The translations under genes and the position numbers were made by a program. A stretch of 64,000 nucleotides of DNA from Euzebya pacifica (lineage in GTDB: Bacteria > Actinomycetota > Nitriliruptoria > Euzebyales > Euzebyaceae), in the NCBI RefSeq assembly GCF_003344865.1, contig NZ_CP031165.1, positions 3,353,910-3,417,909 of the forward strand, given 5' to 3'. The notes under the pieces are model-generated. The model was given only the letters and a program-made list of their open reading frames with translations. It was not told the DNA's origin and searched no databases. Positions 40,874 through 49,990 of this stretch are shown here, piece after piece. Position 1 is the first letter of the stretch. Every line of letters starts with the position of its first letter.

Positions 40874-42294
40874 GCGCCTCGTCCCTCCAGCCGCTCCAGC
40901 AGCTGGGGACCGACGCCCGTGATGTCACCGGCGCCCATCGTGAGGACCATGTCGCCGGGCTCGACCAGGTCGGCGAGCAGCTTCGGCAGGTCACCCAGGC
41001 GCGGCATGAACCGGACCTCGGCGCCGGCGTCCGCCGCACCGTCGGCGACCAGCGCACCCGTGATGCCCGGTACCGGCGCCTCACCGGCGGCGTAGACGTC
41101 GGTGACGACCACGAGGTCGGCCGCGGCCAGCGCCCGTCCGAGGTCCGTCCCGAGCGCCTCGGTCCGGCTGTAGCGGTGGGGCTGGAAGACGGCGATGACC
41201 CGGCCGTCGGGGTTGGCCTCCCGGGCGCCGGCGATCGTCGCGGAGAGCTCCGTGGGGTGGTGGCCGTAGTCGTCGACGACGGCGACGCCGCCGACCGTGC
41301 CGAGCCGCTGGAACCGACGCATCGCCCCGGCGAAGTCCCGCAGGCCGTCGGCCACCCCCTCGACCGACGCCCCGACGAAGCGGGCAGCGGCGATCGCCGC
41401 GGTGGCGTTGAGGACGTTGTGCCGGCCGGGCACGAGGACCGAGAACTCGCCGAGGTCCTCCTCGCCGTCGGTCACGCGGAAGCGGCTGCCGCCCTCGGGG
41501 GTGGGGGTCACTTCCGACGCGCGCACGTCGGCGCCAGCGACGGTGCCGTAGGTGCGCACCAAGCCGGTCAGGTGGGGGGCGAGGGTGGCCGAGCCCTCGT
41601 CGTCGGCGCAGAGCAGCGCGAGCCCGCCCTCGGGACGACGCTGGAGGAACTGCACGAACGCCTCGCGGTAGGCCTCGAGGTCGGCGTACTCGTCGTGATG
41701 GTCCATCTCGACGTTGGTGATGATGGCCACGTCGGGGGTCAGGCGCAGGAAGGACCGGAAGGCCTCGTCGGCCTCGGCAACGAACACTGCACCGGTGCCG
41801 TGATGGGCCGACGTCCCGCCACCGTGCAGCGCACCGCCGATGGCGAAGGAGGGGTCGAGTCCGGCAGCCTGCAGGGCCACGGTCGTCATCGACGTCGTGG
41901 TCGTCTTGCCGTGGGTGCCGGAGATCAGGACACGTGTGCTGCCGGTCAGCAGCAGCTCCAGCAGGTCCGCACGCAGCACGACGGGGATGCCCAGCTCGTG
42001 GGCGCGCTGGCGTTCGACGTTGCCGCGCGGGACGGCGTTGGAGACCACGACGACATCGGCCCGCTCGACGTGTCCGGCATCGTGGCCGACGTGGATCGTG
42101 GCCCCCATGGCCTCCAGCACCATGCAGGACGGTCCGCCGCGCAGGTCGCTGCCCGACACGGGCATGTCGCGCTCGAGCAGGATCTGGGCCAGGGCGCTCA
42201 TGCCCGACCCACCGATCCCGATCAGGTGCACACGGGTGTCGGCGGCAAGCTCCAGGCCTGCGGCGGTGGTCAGGTCGGGGTCGTCAGCGGTCAT
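40870..42294 (-). CDS. murC: UDP-N-acetylmuramate--L-alanine ligase
   Basis: A 474-residue Mur ligase that adds L-Ala to UDP-MurNAc. The N-terminal Rossmann motif is HLIGIGGSGMSALA (about residues 23-36). The ATP P-loop is SGTHGKTTTT and the central EADEAF region binds metal. Three Mur-ligase domains are complete, ending near 474. ATG 42294 overlaps the murG stop (ATGA), so the two are coupled. Confidence 0.97.
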   Translation of the reverse strand: MTADDPDLTTAAGLELAADTRVHLIGIGGSGMSALAQILLERDMPVSGSDLRGGPSCMVLEAMGATIHVGHDAGHVERADVVVVSNAVPRGNVERQRAHELGIPVVLRADLLELLLTGSTRVLISGTHGKTTTTSMTTVALQAAGLDPSFAIGGALHGGGTSAHHGTGAVFVAEADEAFRSFLRLTPDVAIITNVEMDHHDEYADLEAYREAFVQFLQRRPEGGLALLCADDEGSATLAPHLTGLVRTYGTVAGADVRASEVTPTPEGGSRFRVTDGEEDLGEFSVLVPGRHNVLNATAAIAAARFVGASVEGVADGLRDFAGAMRRFQRLGTVGGVAVVDDYGHHPTELSATIAGAREANPDGRVIAVFQPHRYSRTEALGTDLGRALAAADLVVVTDVYAAGEAPVPGITGALVADGAADAGAEVRFMPRLGDLPKLLADLVEPGDMVLTMGAGDITGVGPQLLERLEGRGA

Positions 42295-43430
42295 GGTGTG
42301 GCTACCTCCAGCACGAGCTCGGCCAGCCGGGCAGCTGCCTGCGGGCGGCCGAACGCCGTCGCGGCGGCAGCCACGCGCTCGTGGGTCGTGGGGTCGTGGA
42401 GCAACGGCTCGGCGGTGGCGACCAGCCGATCGGCATCCATGTCGGAATCGGGGACGACGACCGCACCGCCGGCTGCCTCGAGGGCCCGGCCGTTGGCGGT
42501 CTGGTGGTCGTCGGTTGCGTGGGGATAGGGCACGAGGATCGACGGCAGGCCGAGCGCGGTCAGCTCGGCGATGGAGGAGGCGCCAGCACGGCAGACGACC
42601 ACGTCGGCCGCAGCGTAGGCGAGGTCCATGCGCGTGATGAACTCCTCGACGACGACGTGCAGGCCGCCGTGCTCGACCGCTCCCCAGGCGGCGACCGTCT
42701 CGTCGTGGGTTCGGGAACCGGTGGCGTGGAGGACCTGGAGCTCCTCGGGCCTGGTCCAGCGGTCGACGGCGCCGGTCAGCGCCCGGTTGATCTGCCGGGC
42801 TCCCTGGCTGCCACCGAAGACGAGGAGGGTGCGACGGTCCGGACGCAGCCCGAAGGTGGACAGGGCCTCGTCGCGGAGTCGGGCGCGGACGGCCGGGAGG
42901 TCCTCGCCGGGCGCCGCGTCGGGCAGCAGCCCGGGTCGTACGGGGTTGCCGGTCAGCACGGTCCTGGTCGAGCCGAAGCCGTCAGCGGCCTGCTCGAAGG
43001 TCACGGCGACGGCCGCGGCGGCTCGTGCTGCCAGCTTGTTGGCGCGCCCGGGGACCGCGTTCTGCTCGTGCACCACCAGGGGCGTGCCGGTCGTGCGGGC
43101 CGCAAGCGCCAGGGGGACGGACGTGTAGCCGCCGAAGCACACCGCGGCGATCACGTCGGACTGGCGGATCAGCTGACGGGTCGCCGACACCGCCCGCCCG
43201 AGGACGACCGGCAGCTTCAGCGCCGACAGGTCCTTGCGCAGCGCCATGGCGGGCACGGTGTGCAGGGGCCAGCCGGCCTCGGGGACGAGGCGAGCCTCCA
43301 GCCGGTCGGCGGTGCCCACGAAGGCGATCTCCAGGTCCGGACGGGCGTCGTGGAGCGCGGCGGCGGTGGCCAGTCCGGGGAACACGTGACCGCCCGTGCC
43401 GCCCGCGGCCAGCAGGACGGTGTCACCCAT
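42291..43430 (-). CDS. murG: UDP-GlcNAc:lipid I GlcNAc transferase MurG
   Basis: A 379-residue glycosyltransferase of the GT28/GT-B fold that turns lipid I into lipid II at the inner face of the membrane. Motifs are LLAAGGTGGHVFPGLA at the N-terminus, FGGYTSVPLALAA, VVHEQNAVPG, LLVFGGSQGAR, and CRAGASSIAELTALGLPSILVPYP for UDP-GlcNAc binding. ATG 43430 overlaps the ftsW end by eight bases. Longer frames upstream are arginine-rich artefacts. Confidence 0.97.
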   Translation of the reverse strand: MGDTVLLAAGGTGGHVFPGLATAAALHDARPDLEIAFVGTADRLEARLVPEAGWPLHTVPAMALRKDLSALKLPVVLGRAVSATRQLIRQSDVIAAVCFGGYTSVPLALAARTTGTPLVVHEQNAVPGRANKLAARAAAAVAVTFEQAADGFGSTRTVLTGNPVRPGLLPDAAPGEDLPAVRARLRDEALSTFGLRPDRRTLLVFGGSQGARQINRALTGAVDRWTRPEELQVLHATGSRTHDETVAAWGAVEHGGLHVVVEEFITRMDLAYAAADVVVCRAGASSIAELTALGLPSILVPYPHATDDHQTANGRALEAAGGAVVVPDSDMDADRLVATAEPLLHDPTTHERVAAAATAFGRPQAAARLAELVLEVATP

Positions 43431-44688
43431 CGAGCGACGCACCGTCCCCCGCGGGCCGCGCCGACGGGGCCGGCACCCGCCCGTGCCTCGCCTCCACATC
43501 GCGCCCGTGCCGGGCGACCGACGCGAGCAGGCCCACGCCGGCCATCGTGATCACCAGGGACGACCCACCGAAGGAGACCAGCGGCAGCGTGACACCGGTG
43601 ACGGGCAGCAGCCCGACGACGGAGGACATGTTGATGCTGGCCTGCAGGATCAGCCAGGCGGTGACCGAGGCGGCCAGGAGGCGCCCGAACACGTCGGTGG
43701 ACCGAGAGGCGATCCGGATGCCGAGCCAGGCGAAGCCCGCGAAGGCGATGAGGACCAGCAGGGCACCCAGCAGGCCGAGCTCCTCGCCGATGATCGCGTA
43801 GATGAAGTCGGTGTGGGCGTTGGGGACGTACAGCCACTTGCCGCGCCCCTGGCCCAGCCCCACGCCGAAGAACCCGCCGGATCCGAGGGCGATGAACCCC
43901 TGGGTGGTCTGGTAGCCGTAGGTGTCGGCGTAGGCGGTGGGGTCGAGCCATGCGGCCAGGCGACCGAGGCGATAGGGCTTGGAGGCGACCTCGTACCAGG
44001 CGAACAGCCCGGCGAGGATGCCCATGACCCCGACGATGCGCAGCGGCAGGCCGGCCACGAAGAGGGCCGTGCTGCCGATGGCCATGACCAGCACGGCGGA
44101 CTCCAGGTCGGGGCCCATGGCCACGAGCACCCCGGCGACCACGATCACCGGTGCCGCGGGCAGCAGCAGGTCGATCACCCCACCACGGTCGATCGAGCGC
44201 CACTTCGAGGCCAGGACGTGTGCGGTCCACAGCGGCAGGGTCAGCTTGACGATCTCCGCAGGCTGGATGGAGACCGGCCCCAGCGCGAACCAACGCTTGG
44301 CGCCGTTCACCTCCTCCCCCACGACCAGCACGAGCGCCATGGCCAGCAGGGTCAGCACCAGGGCGGGCAGGGCGAACATGCGCCACCGCCGGTAGTCCAC
44401 GACCGTGGCCACGAACGCAACCGGCAGGCCGAGGAACGCCCAGAACGCCTGCCGCCCGAAGACGTCGAAGGCGTCACCGGTGTCGGCGGTCGACTGCACG
44501 AAGGACGCGCTGAAGGTCATGACGAGGCCGAGCAGCAGCAGGCCGCTGGCCAGCAGGAGCAGCCAGACCGAATCCGGCGTGGCACGGCCCGACACGATCC
44601 TGCCGAGCAGCCCGGTGCGGCCGTCGGCCTCGACGGTGGCCGACGATCCGGCCGCGGTCACCTCGGGGTCCGATCCAACGGTGGTCAT
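43423..44688 (-). CDS. ftsW: Septal peptidoglycan glycosyltransferase FtsW
   Basis: A 421-residue SEDS-family membrane protein with about ten membrane segments. It polymerises lipid II with its partner FtsI. Key features are NGAKRWFALGPVSIQPAE, the GPDLESA segment with the catalytic Asp region, KPYRLGRLAAWLDP, GLGQGRGKWLYVPNAHTDFI, and the final LPLVSFGGSS motif. The N-terminal 35 residues are hydrophilic. ATG 44688 overlaps the murD stop by four bases (ATGA). Confidence 0.96.
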   Translation of the reverse strand: MTTVGSDPEVTAAGSSATVEADGRTGLLGRIVSGRATPDSVWLLLLASGLLLLGLVMTFSASFVQSTADTGDAFDVFGRQAFWAFLGLPVAFVATVVDYRRWRMFALPALVLTLLAMALVLVVGEEVNGAKRWFALGPVSIQPAEIVKLTLPLWTAHVLASKWRSIDRGGVIDLLLPAAPVIVVAGVLVAMGPDLESAVLVMAIGSTALFVAGLPLRIVGVMGILAGLFAWYEVASKPYRLGRLAAWLDPTAYADTYGYQTTQGFIALGSGGFFGVGLGQGRGKWLYVPNAHTDFIYAIIGEELGLLGALLVLIAFAGFAWLGIRIASRSTDVFGRLLAASVTAWLILQASINMSSVVGLLPVTGVTLPLVSFGGSSLVITMAGVGLLASVARHGRDVEARHGRVPAPSARPAGDGASLDG

Positions 44689-45959
44689 CGCAGCGCCTCC
44701 ACTTCCCGCCTGAACACGTCTCCGCGCTCGGCGTAGTTGCGGAACTGATCCATGCTGGCCGCCGCCGGCGCAAGCAGGACGGTACTGCCCGGGACCGCGA
44801 TTTCGGCGGCACGTCGGACGGCGGCGTCGAGCTGACCGACCTCCTCGACCGCCACACCGACGGTGCGGGCGACGGCGGCGAGCTCCGGGCCGCAGGCGCC
44901 GATGGTCAGGACGGTCCGGACGCGGCCGGGCAGGTCATCGGCGAGCGTCGCGAAGTCCAGGCCCTTGTTCAGCCCGCCGGCGATCCACACGATGTCCTCG
45001 AAGGACCGCAGCGCGGCGAGGGCGGCATGGGGGTTGGTGGCCTTGGAGTCGTTGATCCAGCGGACCCCGTCTCGGTCGGCGACGAGCTCGAGGCGGTGGG
45101 GGCCGGGCTCGAAGGCCTGCAGCGCGTCCCGGACGTCCTCGACCGACGCACCAGCGGCAAGTGCTGCCCGCGCCGCCACAGTGGCGTTGGCCAGGTTGTG
45201 GGGGCCGCCCGCCCGCAGGTCGAGGCCCTGCAGCACCTCGTCGTTGCCGATGTCGTCGACACGGACCAGCTGTCCGGGGGGCGGGTACGCCTCGAGCGTG
45301 GCGACGGTGCCGGCGTCGGCGGTGAAGGCGACGGTGACGTCCTCGGGACGCTGTGCCTGCCACATGCGGGCCTTGTCGGCCCGGTAGCCGTCGAGGCCGC
45401 CGTGCCAGTCCAGGTGGTCATCGGCGACGTTGAGGAGGGCGGCGACGTCGGGCCGCAGCTCGTGGCAGAAGTGCAGCTGGAAGCTCGACAGCTCGGCGAC
45501 GACGACCGGTGGTGGCGTGTCGGCGGCCAGGACCTGCACCAGCGGCACGCCGATGTTGCCCGCTGCGGGTGCGTGCAGGCAGGCGGCGATCATCTCCGTG
45601 GTGGTCGTCTTGCCGTTGGTCCCGCTGACGGCGACGAGGCGGCTGCGGCCCTCGTTGAGCTGCCAGGCGAGCTCCGGTTCGGACCAGACGGGCACCCCAC
45701 GGTCGACGGCCGTCGCCAGGAGGGGCTGGGTCGGCGGCACACCCGGGCTCGTGACGACGACGTCGACGTCGGCGAGCGCAGACGCATCGACGGCGCCGAG
45801 CCGGACCTCGACCCCGTCGGGCATGGCGGAGGTGTCGGCCTCGGCACGCTCGTCGACGGCCAGGACCTGCCAGCCCCGGGACAGGGCAGCCGCGGCGACG
45901 GCAACACCGGAGGCGCCGACACCGAAGACCAGGACTCGCCTCGGGTCGGTGGCGGTCAT
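44685..45959 (-). CDS. murD: UDP-MurNAc-L-alanine--D-glutamate ligase
   Basis: A 424-residue Mur ligase that adds D-Glu to UDP-MurNAc-L-Ala. It has the N-terminal Rossmann motif FGVGASGVAVA, the P-loop VSGTNGKTTTTEM and the LNVADDHLDWHG motif that holds the carbamylated-lysine region. WINDSKATNPHAALAAL is typical of MurD. The length is normal. ATG 45959 overlaps the mraY stop (ATGA). Confidence 0.97.
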   Translation of the reverse strand: MTATDPRRVLVFGVGASGVAVAAAALSRGWQVLAVDERAEADTSAMPDGVEVRLGAVDASALADVDVVVTSPGVPPTQPLLATAVDRGVPVWSEPELAWQLNEGRSRLVAVSGTNGKTTTTEMIAACLHAPAAGNIGVPLVQVLAADTPPPVVVAELSSFQLHFCHELRPDVAALLNVADDHLDWHGGLDGYRADKARMWQAQRPEDVTVAFTADAGTVATLEAYPPPGQLVRVDDIGNDEVLQGLDLRAGGPHNLANATVAARAALAAGASVEDVRDALQAFEPGPHRLELVADRDGVRWINDSKATNPHAALAALRSFEDIVWIAGGLNKGLDFATLADDLPGRVRTVLTIGACGPELAAVARTVGVAVEEVGQLDAAVRRAAEIAVPGSTVLLAPAAASMDQFRNYAERGDVFRREVEALR

Positions 45960-46996
45960 CCCGACCCCGCCCGGGACAGGTACTCGGCGTAGAACAGGCC
46001 GATCCCGAAGGCCGTGCAGAGTCCGCCGATGATCCAGAACCGGACGATGACCTGGTTCTCGTGCCAGCCGAGCTGCTCGAAGTGGTGGTGGAAGGGCGCC
46101 ATGCGGAACAGGCGCCGACCGCCCATCAGCCGGAACACCGCGATCTGCAGGATGACCGACACGGTCTCGGCCACGAACAGGCCGCCGAGGATGATCAGCA
46201 GCAGCTCGGTCTCGGTCAGCACGCCGAGGGCGGCGAGCATGCCGCCGAGGGCCAGCGACCCGGTGTCACCCATGAAGATCTTGGCCGGGTGGGCGTTCCA
46301 CCACAGGAAGCCCAGCGTGGCGCCCATGACGGCTGCGGCGCCGATCGCGAGGGTGTCGGCGTGGATCCATGCCTCGTTGGTGTAGTCCAGCTGATGGCGG
46401 AAGATCCAGAAGGCGATGATCGTGTAGGCGCCGAAGACCATGGCGCTGACCCCGCTGGCGAGGCCGTCGAGCCCGTCGGTCAGGTTCACCGCGTTGGAGG
46501 TGGCCGAGAGGATCACGAAGCAGAAGATCGGGAACAGGACCGGCCCGAAGTCCAGCGACAGCGGCCCGATGAAGCTCAGGCGGGTCGACGTCTCGGCGAC
46601 GTACTGTGCGCCGAACGCGAAGACGATCGCGACCAGGGCCTGGCCGCCGAACTTGGCGGTCTTGTTGAGGCCGAGGTTGCGCTGCTGCTTGAGCTTGATG
46701 AGGTCGTCGAGGAACCCGACTGCGCCCATGCCGGCGAACGTGGCCATCGCCAGCGCCCCGCCGGCGGAGTCGAGCCGCCCGGCCAGCGCTGCGGAGATCG
46801 CGTAGGCGATCAGCGCCGCGATGATGATCGCGGTGCCGCCCATGGTCGGGGTGCCGCGCTTGGTGTGATGGCTCTGTGGGCCGTCGTCGCGGATCAGCTG
46901 GCCGAGCTCGCGAGCCCGGAAGAAGCGGATGACCGCCGGGGTGCCGATCAGCGACAGGACCAGCGACAACGACGCGGAGATCAGGATGAACCTCAC
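45956..46996 (-). CDS. mraY: Phospho-MurNAc-pentapeptide transferase MraY
   Basis: A 346-residue membrane enzyme with ten predicted segments that moves phospho-MurNAc-pentapeptide onto undecaprenyl phosphate to form lipid I. Active-site motifs are HHTKRGTPTMGG near residue 43, VGFLDDLIK, the NLTDGLDGLA loop, the PAKIFMGDTGSLALGG motif, and the final APFHHHFE motif. ATG 46996 overlaps the murF stop (ATGA). Confidence 0.97.
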   Translation of the reverse strand: MRFILISASLSLVLSLIGTPAVIRFFRARELGQLIRDDGPQSHHTKRGTPTMGGTAIIIAALIAYAISAALAGRLDSAGGALAMATFAGMGAVGFLDDLIKLKQQRNLGLNKTAKFGGQALVAIVFAFGAQYVAETSTRLSFIGPLSLDFGPVLFPIFCFVILSATSNAVNLTDGLDGLASGVSAMVFGAYTIIAFWIFRHQLDYTNEAWIHADTLAIGAAAVMGATLGFLWWNAHPAKIFMGDTGSLALGGMLAALGVLTETELLLIILGGLFVAETVSVILQIAVFRLMGGRRLFRMAPFHHHFEQLGWHENQVIVRFWIIGGLCTAFGIGLFYAEYLSRAGSG

Positions 46997-48372
46997 TGGT
47001 GGCCACCGTCCTCCAGCAGCGCCGCGGCCAGGACTTCCAGGCCGACGCTGCGGCTGCCCTTGACCAGGACGACGTCACCGGCGGCGACGAGCCCGGCGAT
47101 CGTGTCGGTGGCCTCGCCCACGTCGGCAGCCTCGAGGATGCGTCCGGCGAAGCCGGCCTCCCGGGCCCCGTCGGCGATCGCGCCGGCACGGGCCTCGACC
47201 ACGACGACGCCGTCGATCCCGGCCTCGGCCAGGTGCGCGCCGACCGTCCGGTGGCCCGGGCCGGTCTGATCGCCCAGCTCGGCCATGAAGCCGAGGACCG
47301 CCCAGCGTGCGCCGTCGGTGCGGATGCTCGCGAGCGTGTCGATGGCGGCAACCGTCGACTGGGGGTTGGCGTTGTAGGCGTCGTTGACCACCACGACCCC
47401 GTCGGCGCTGGTGGTGACCTCCATGCGCCACCGCGACACGCCGGCGTCGGCCAGGCCCCCGGCGGCGACGTCGCGGGGCACGCCGACGATCTCTGCGGCG
47501 GCGAGGGCGGCCAGGGCGTTGCCGACGTTGTGCAGGCCGGGACGCGGCAGCCGGACGGTGACCTCGCCGATGGTGAGCACGGCGTGGCCGGCTTCGTCGA
47601 CGGTCACCTCGTCGGGGTGGAGGTCGGCGGTCTCGGCCCTGCCGAAGGTGACGACACGTCCGGGGCTGCGCTCGGTCAGGCCGGCGACCTCGGGGACGTC
47701 GGCGTTGAGGACGGCGACCCCTTCCTCCGACAGGCCCTCCACCAGCTCGCCCTTGGCCCGCACGATGGCTTCCAACGAGCCGAACTCGCCGATGTGGGCG
47801 CCGGCGATCGTGGTGACGATGGCGATGTCGGGACGCAGCATCGGCATGACCTCAGCGATGTGGCCGATGCCCCGGGCGCCGATCTCGCAGACCAGCACCT
47901 CCGTCTCGGCGGTCAGCAGGCACAGCGTCAGCGGCAACCCGATCTCGTTGTTGAACGAGCCGGGGTTGGCGACGGTGACCCTGGCCGCGCCGATGGCGGC
48001 GGCGGTCAGGTCCTTGGTGGTGGTCTTGCCGTTGGAGCCGGTGACGGCGACGACGATCGGATCGACCTCGTCGCGTACCCAGGCCGCCAGCCCGGTCAGG
48101 GCGTCGAGGGGGTCGTCGACGACGATCCCGCCGGGCAGCCGGGCGGCCAGGTCGGCGTGGGCCTCGTCGCACAGGAAGCCGGTCGCGCCGGCCGCCACGG
48201 CGGCCTCGACCCAGTCGTGGCCGTCGCTGTGCTCGCCCACGAGGGGGACGAAGAGGTCGCCGGCCATCACGCGTCGGCTGTCGATGGAGACACCCGTGAT
48301 CCGGGTGTCGGAGTCGGAGACCAGGTCGCCACCGACGATGTCGGCGACGGCGGCCACGGCCAGGGGAATCAT
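46993..48372 (-). CDS. murF: UDP-MurNAc-tripeptide--D-alanyl-D-alanine ligase
   Basis: A 459-residue Mur ligase that adds the D-Ala-D-Ala dipeptide. It has an N-terminal substrate domain with ITGVSIDSRRVMAGDLFV, the P-loop VTGSNGKTTTKD, NPGSFNNEIGLPLT, and a C-terminal domain with NDAYNANPQSTVAAID, all MurF hallmarks. ATG 48372 directly abuts the murE stop codon (48373), so translation is tightly coupled. Confidence 0.97.
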   Translation of the reverse strand: MIPLAVAAVADIVGGDLVSDSDTRITGVSIDSRRVMAGDLFVPLVGEHSDGHDWVEAAVAAGATGFLCDEAHADLAARLPGGIVVDDPLDALTGLAAWVRDEVDPIVVAVTGSNGKTTTKDLTAAAIGAARVTVANPGSFNNEIGLPLTLCLLTAETEVLVCEIGARGIGHIAEVMPMLRPDIAIVTTIAGAHIGEFGSLEAIVRAKGELVEGLSEEGVAVLNADVPEVAGLTERSPGRVVTFGRAETADLHPDEVTVDEAGHAVLTIGEVTVRLPRPGLHNVGNALAALAAAEIVGVPRDVAAGGLADAGVSRWRMEVTTSADGVVVVNDAYNANPQSTVAAIDTLASIRTDGARWAVLGFMAELGDQTGPGHRTVGAHLAEAGIDGVVVVEARAGAIADGAREAGFAGRILEAADVGEATDTIAGLVAAGDVVLVKGSRSVGLEVLAAALLEDGGHQ

Positions 48373-49854
48373 CTACAGCACCTCGTTGAGGACGTTGCGG
48401 GCGACCTCGCGGTCGTCGAAGTGGATCCGGCCGTCGGCCAGCTCCTGGTACGGCTCGTGGCCCTTGCCGGCGATCACGACCACGTCACCGGCCCGCGCCT
48501 GGCGCAGGGCTTCGGTGATGGCGGCGGCGCGATCGGTTATCCGGATGGCCGCGGCCGGGTCGGCGAGGCCTTCGACCATGTCGTCGAGGATGGCCTCGGG
48601 ATCCTCGCTGCGCGGGTTGTCGCTGGTCAGCACGGCGACGTCGGCGCCGGCCACGGCGGCGCGGGCCATCAACGGCCGCTTGCCGGCGTCGCGGTCCCCG
48701 CCACAGCCGAGGACGACCAGCACCCGTCCGTCGGTCAGCCGACGGGCGCTGGACAGCACGTTGGTGACGGAGTCCGGGGTGTGGGCGTAGTCGACGAGTA
48801 CCGCGAAGGGCTGGCCGGCATCGACGCGTTCCATGCGGCCGGGCACGCCGGCGATGGCACCCACGCCGGCCACCGCCACCTCGATGTCGACGCCGGCGAG
48901 GTGGGCGGTCGCGATGGCACCGAGGGCGTTGGTGACGTTGTAGTCGCCGGGGATGGCGATCCGGACGGCGTGTCGCCGACCCTCCACCAGGGCGGTGAAC
49001 GTGGCGCCGTCGGGCCCGGTGACGACATCGGTGGCCGTGATGTCGGCGTCGCGATGGCGCGACACGGTCAGGACCGACAGGCCAGCCGAACGGGCGCGGT
49101 CGGCCATGCGGTCGCCCCACTCGTCGTCCACGGTGATGGCCGCCGCCGGGACGAACGCCGGCGTGAACAGCCGTGCCTTGGCCTCGAAGTACTCGGCCAT
49201 GTCGTGGTGGAAGTCGAGGTGGTCCTGGCTGAGGTTGGTGAACAGGGCCGCACGCATGCGCACCCCGTTGAGGCGGCCGAGCGCAAGGCCGTGGCTGGAC
49301 ACCTCGATGGAGGCCGCGGTGACGTCGTCGTCGCGCATCCGGGCGAACAGGCGGTGCAGGTCCGTGGCCTCGGGCGTGGTGCGCACGCCCGCGATGACCT
49401 CGCTGCCGATCCGGGTCTCCACGGTGCCGACCAGCCCGGTCCGCCGTCCGGCGGTGCGCCAGACGGCGTCCAGCAGGTAGGCGGTGGTGGTCTTGCCGTT
49501 GGTGCCGGTCACGCCGAGCACGTCGAGGGCGTCGCTGGGGTTGCCGTGCGCGGCGGCGGCGGCCCACCCCATGGCCTCGGCCACGGACGGGACGACCAGC
49601 TGATCGACGGGCAGGTCCGGCAGGTGCCGCTCGACCAGCAGCGCGGGGCTGCCCGCCTCGACGGCGGCAGGCGCGAAGTCGTGTCCGTCGGCCCGTTCGC
49701 CGGGCCGGGCGGCGAACAGCACGCCGGGGCCGGCCATGCGGCTGTCGTGGGTGACGTCGGTCACGACGGATCGGCCGACACCGTGCAGGACGGCGTCGGG
49801 CAGCAGGTCGGCCAGGTCGGTCAGGGACGGGCCGGGAAGATCGGGTGGGGGCAC
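48373..49854 (-). CDS. murE: UDP-MurNAc-dipeptide--diaminopimelate ligase
   Basis: A protein of about 493 residues that adds the third stem amino acid. It has VTDVTHDSRMAGPGVLFAA at the N-terminus, the P-loop VTGTNGKTTTAYL, and SHGLALGRLNG. The DNPR motif (TSDNPRSEDP) selects meso-diaminopimelate, so this organism should make DAP-type peptidoglycan. The start is uncertain: GTG at 49854 fits the family length but has no good ribosome binding site, and the frame stays open upstream as arginine-rich sequence. It lies 136 bases after the ftsI stop. Confidence 0.95.
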   Translation of the reverse strand: MPPPDLPGPSLTDLADLLPDAVLHGVGRSVVTDVTHDSRMAGPGVLFAARPGERADGHDFAPAAVEAGSPALLVERHLPDLPVDQLVVPSVAEAMGWAAAAAHGNPSDALDVLGVTGTNGKTTTAYLLDAVWRTAGRRTGLVGTVETRIGSEVIAGVRTTPEATDLHRLFARMRDDDVTAASIEVSSHGLALGRLNGVRMRAALFTNLSQDHLDFHHDMAEYFEAKARLFTPAFVPAAAITVDDEWGDRMADRARSAGLSVLTVSRHRDADITATDVVTGPDGATFTALVEGRRHAVRIAIPGDYNVTNALGAIATAHLAGVDIEVAVAGVGAIAGVPGRMERVDAGQPFAVLVDYAHTPDSVTNVLSSARRLTDGRVLVVLGCGGDRDAGKRPLMARAAVAGADVAVLTSDNPRSEDPEAILDDMVEGLADPAAAIRITDRAAAITEALRQARAGDVVVIAGKGHEPYQELADGRIHFDDREVARNVLNEVL

Positions 49855-49990
49855 GAGGGAGGGTCGCCGTGGTCGTCGCGCCGGCCCCGTCGGCCGGCGT
49901 CTGGGCCGGCCCGAGGATACGACCGGGGCCCTCGAGAACCCGGGAGGGGTCGTGGTCGACCGGACACGCGAACCCAGGTACGCCCCGCGA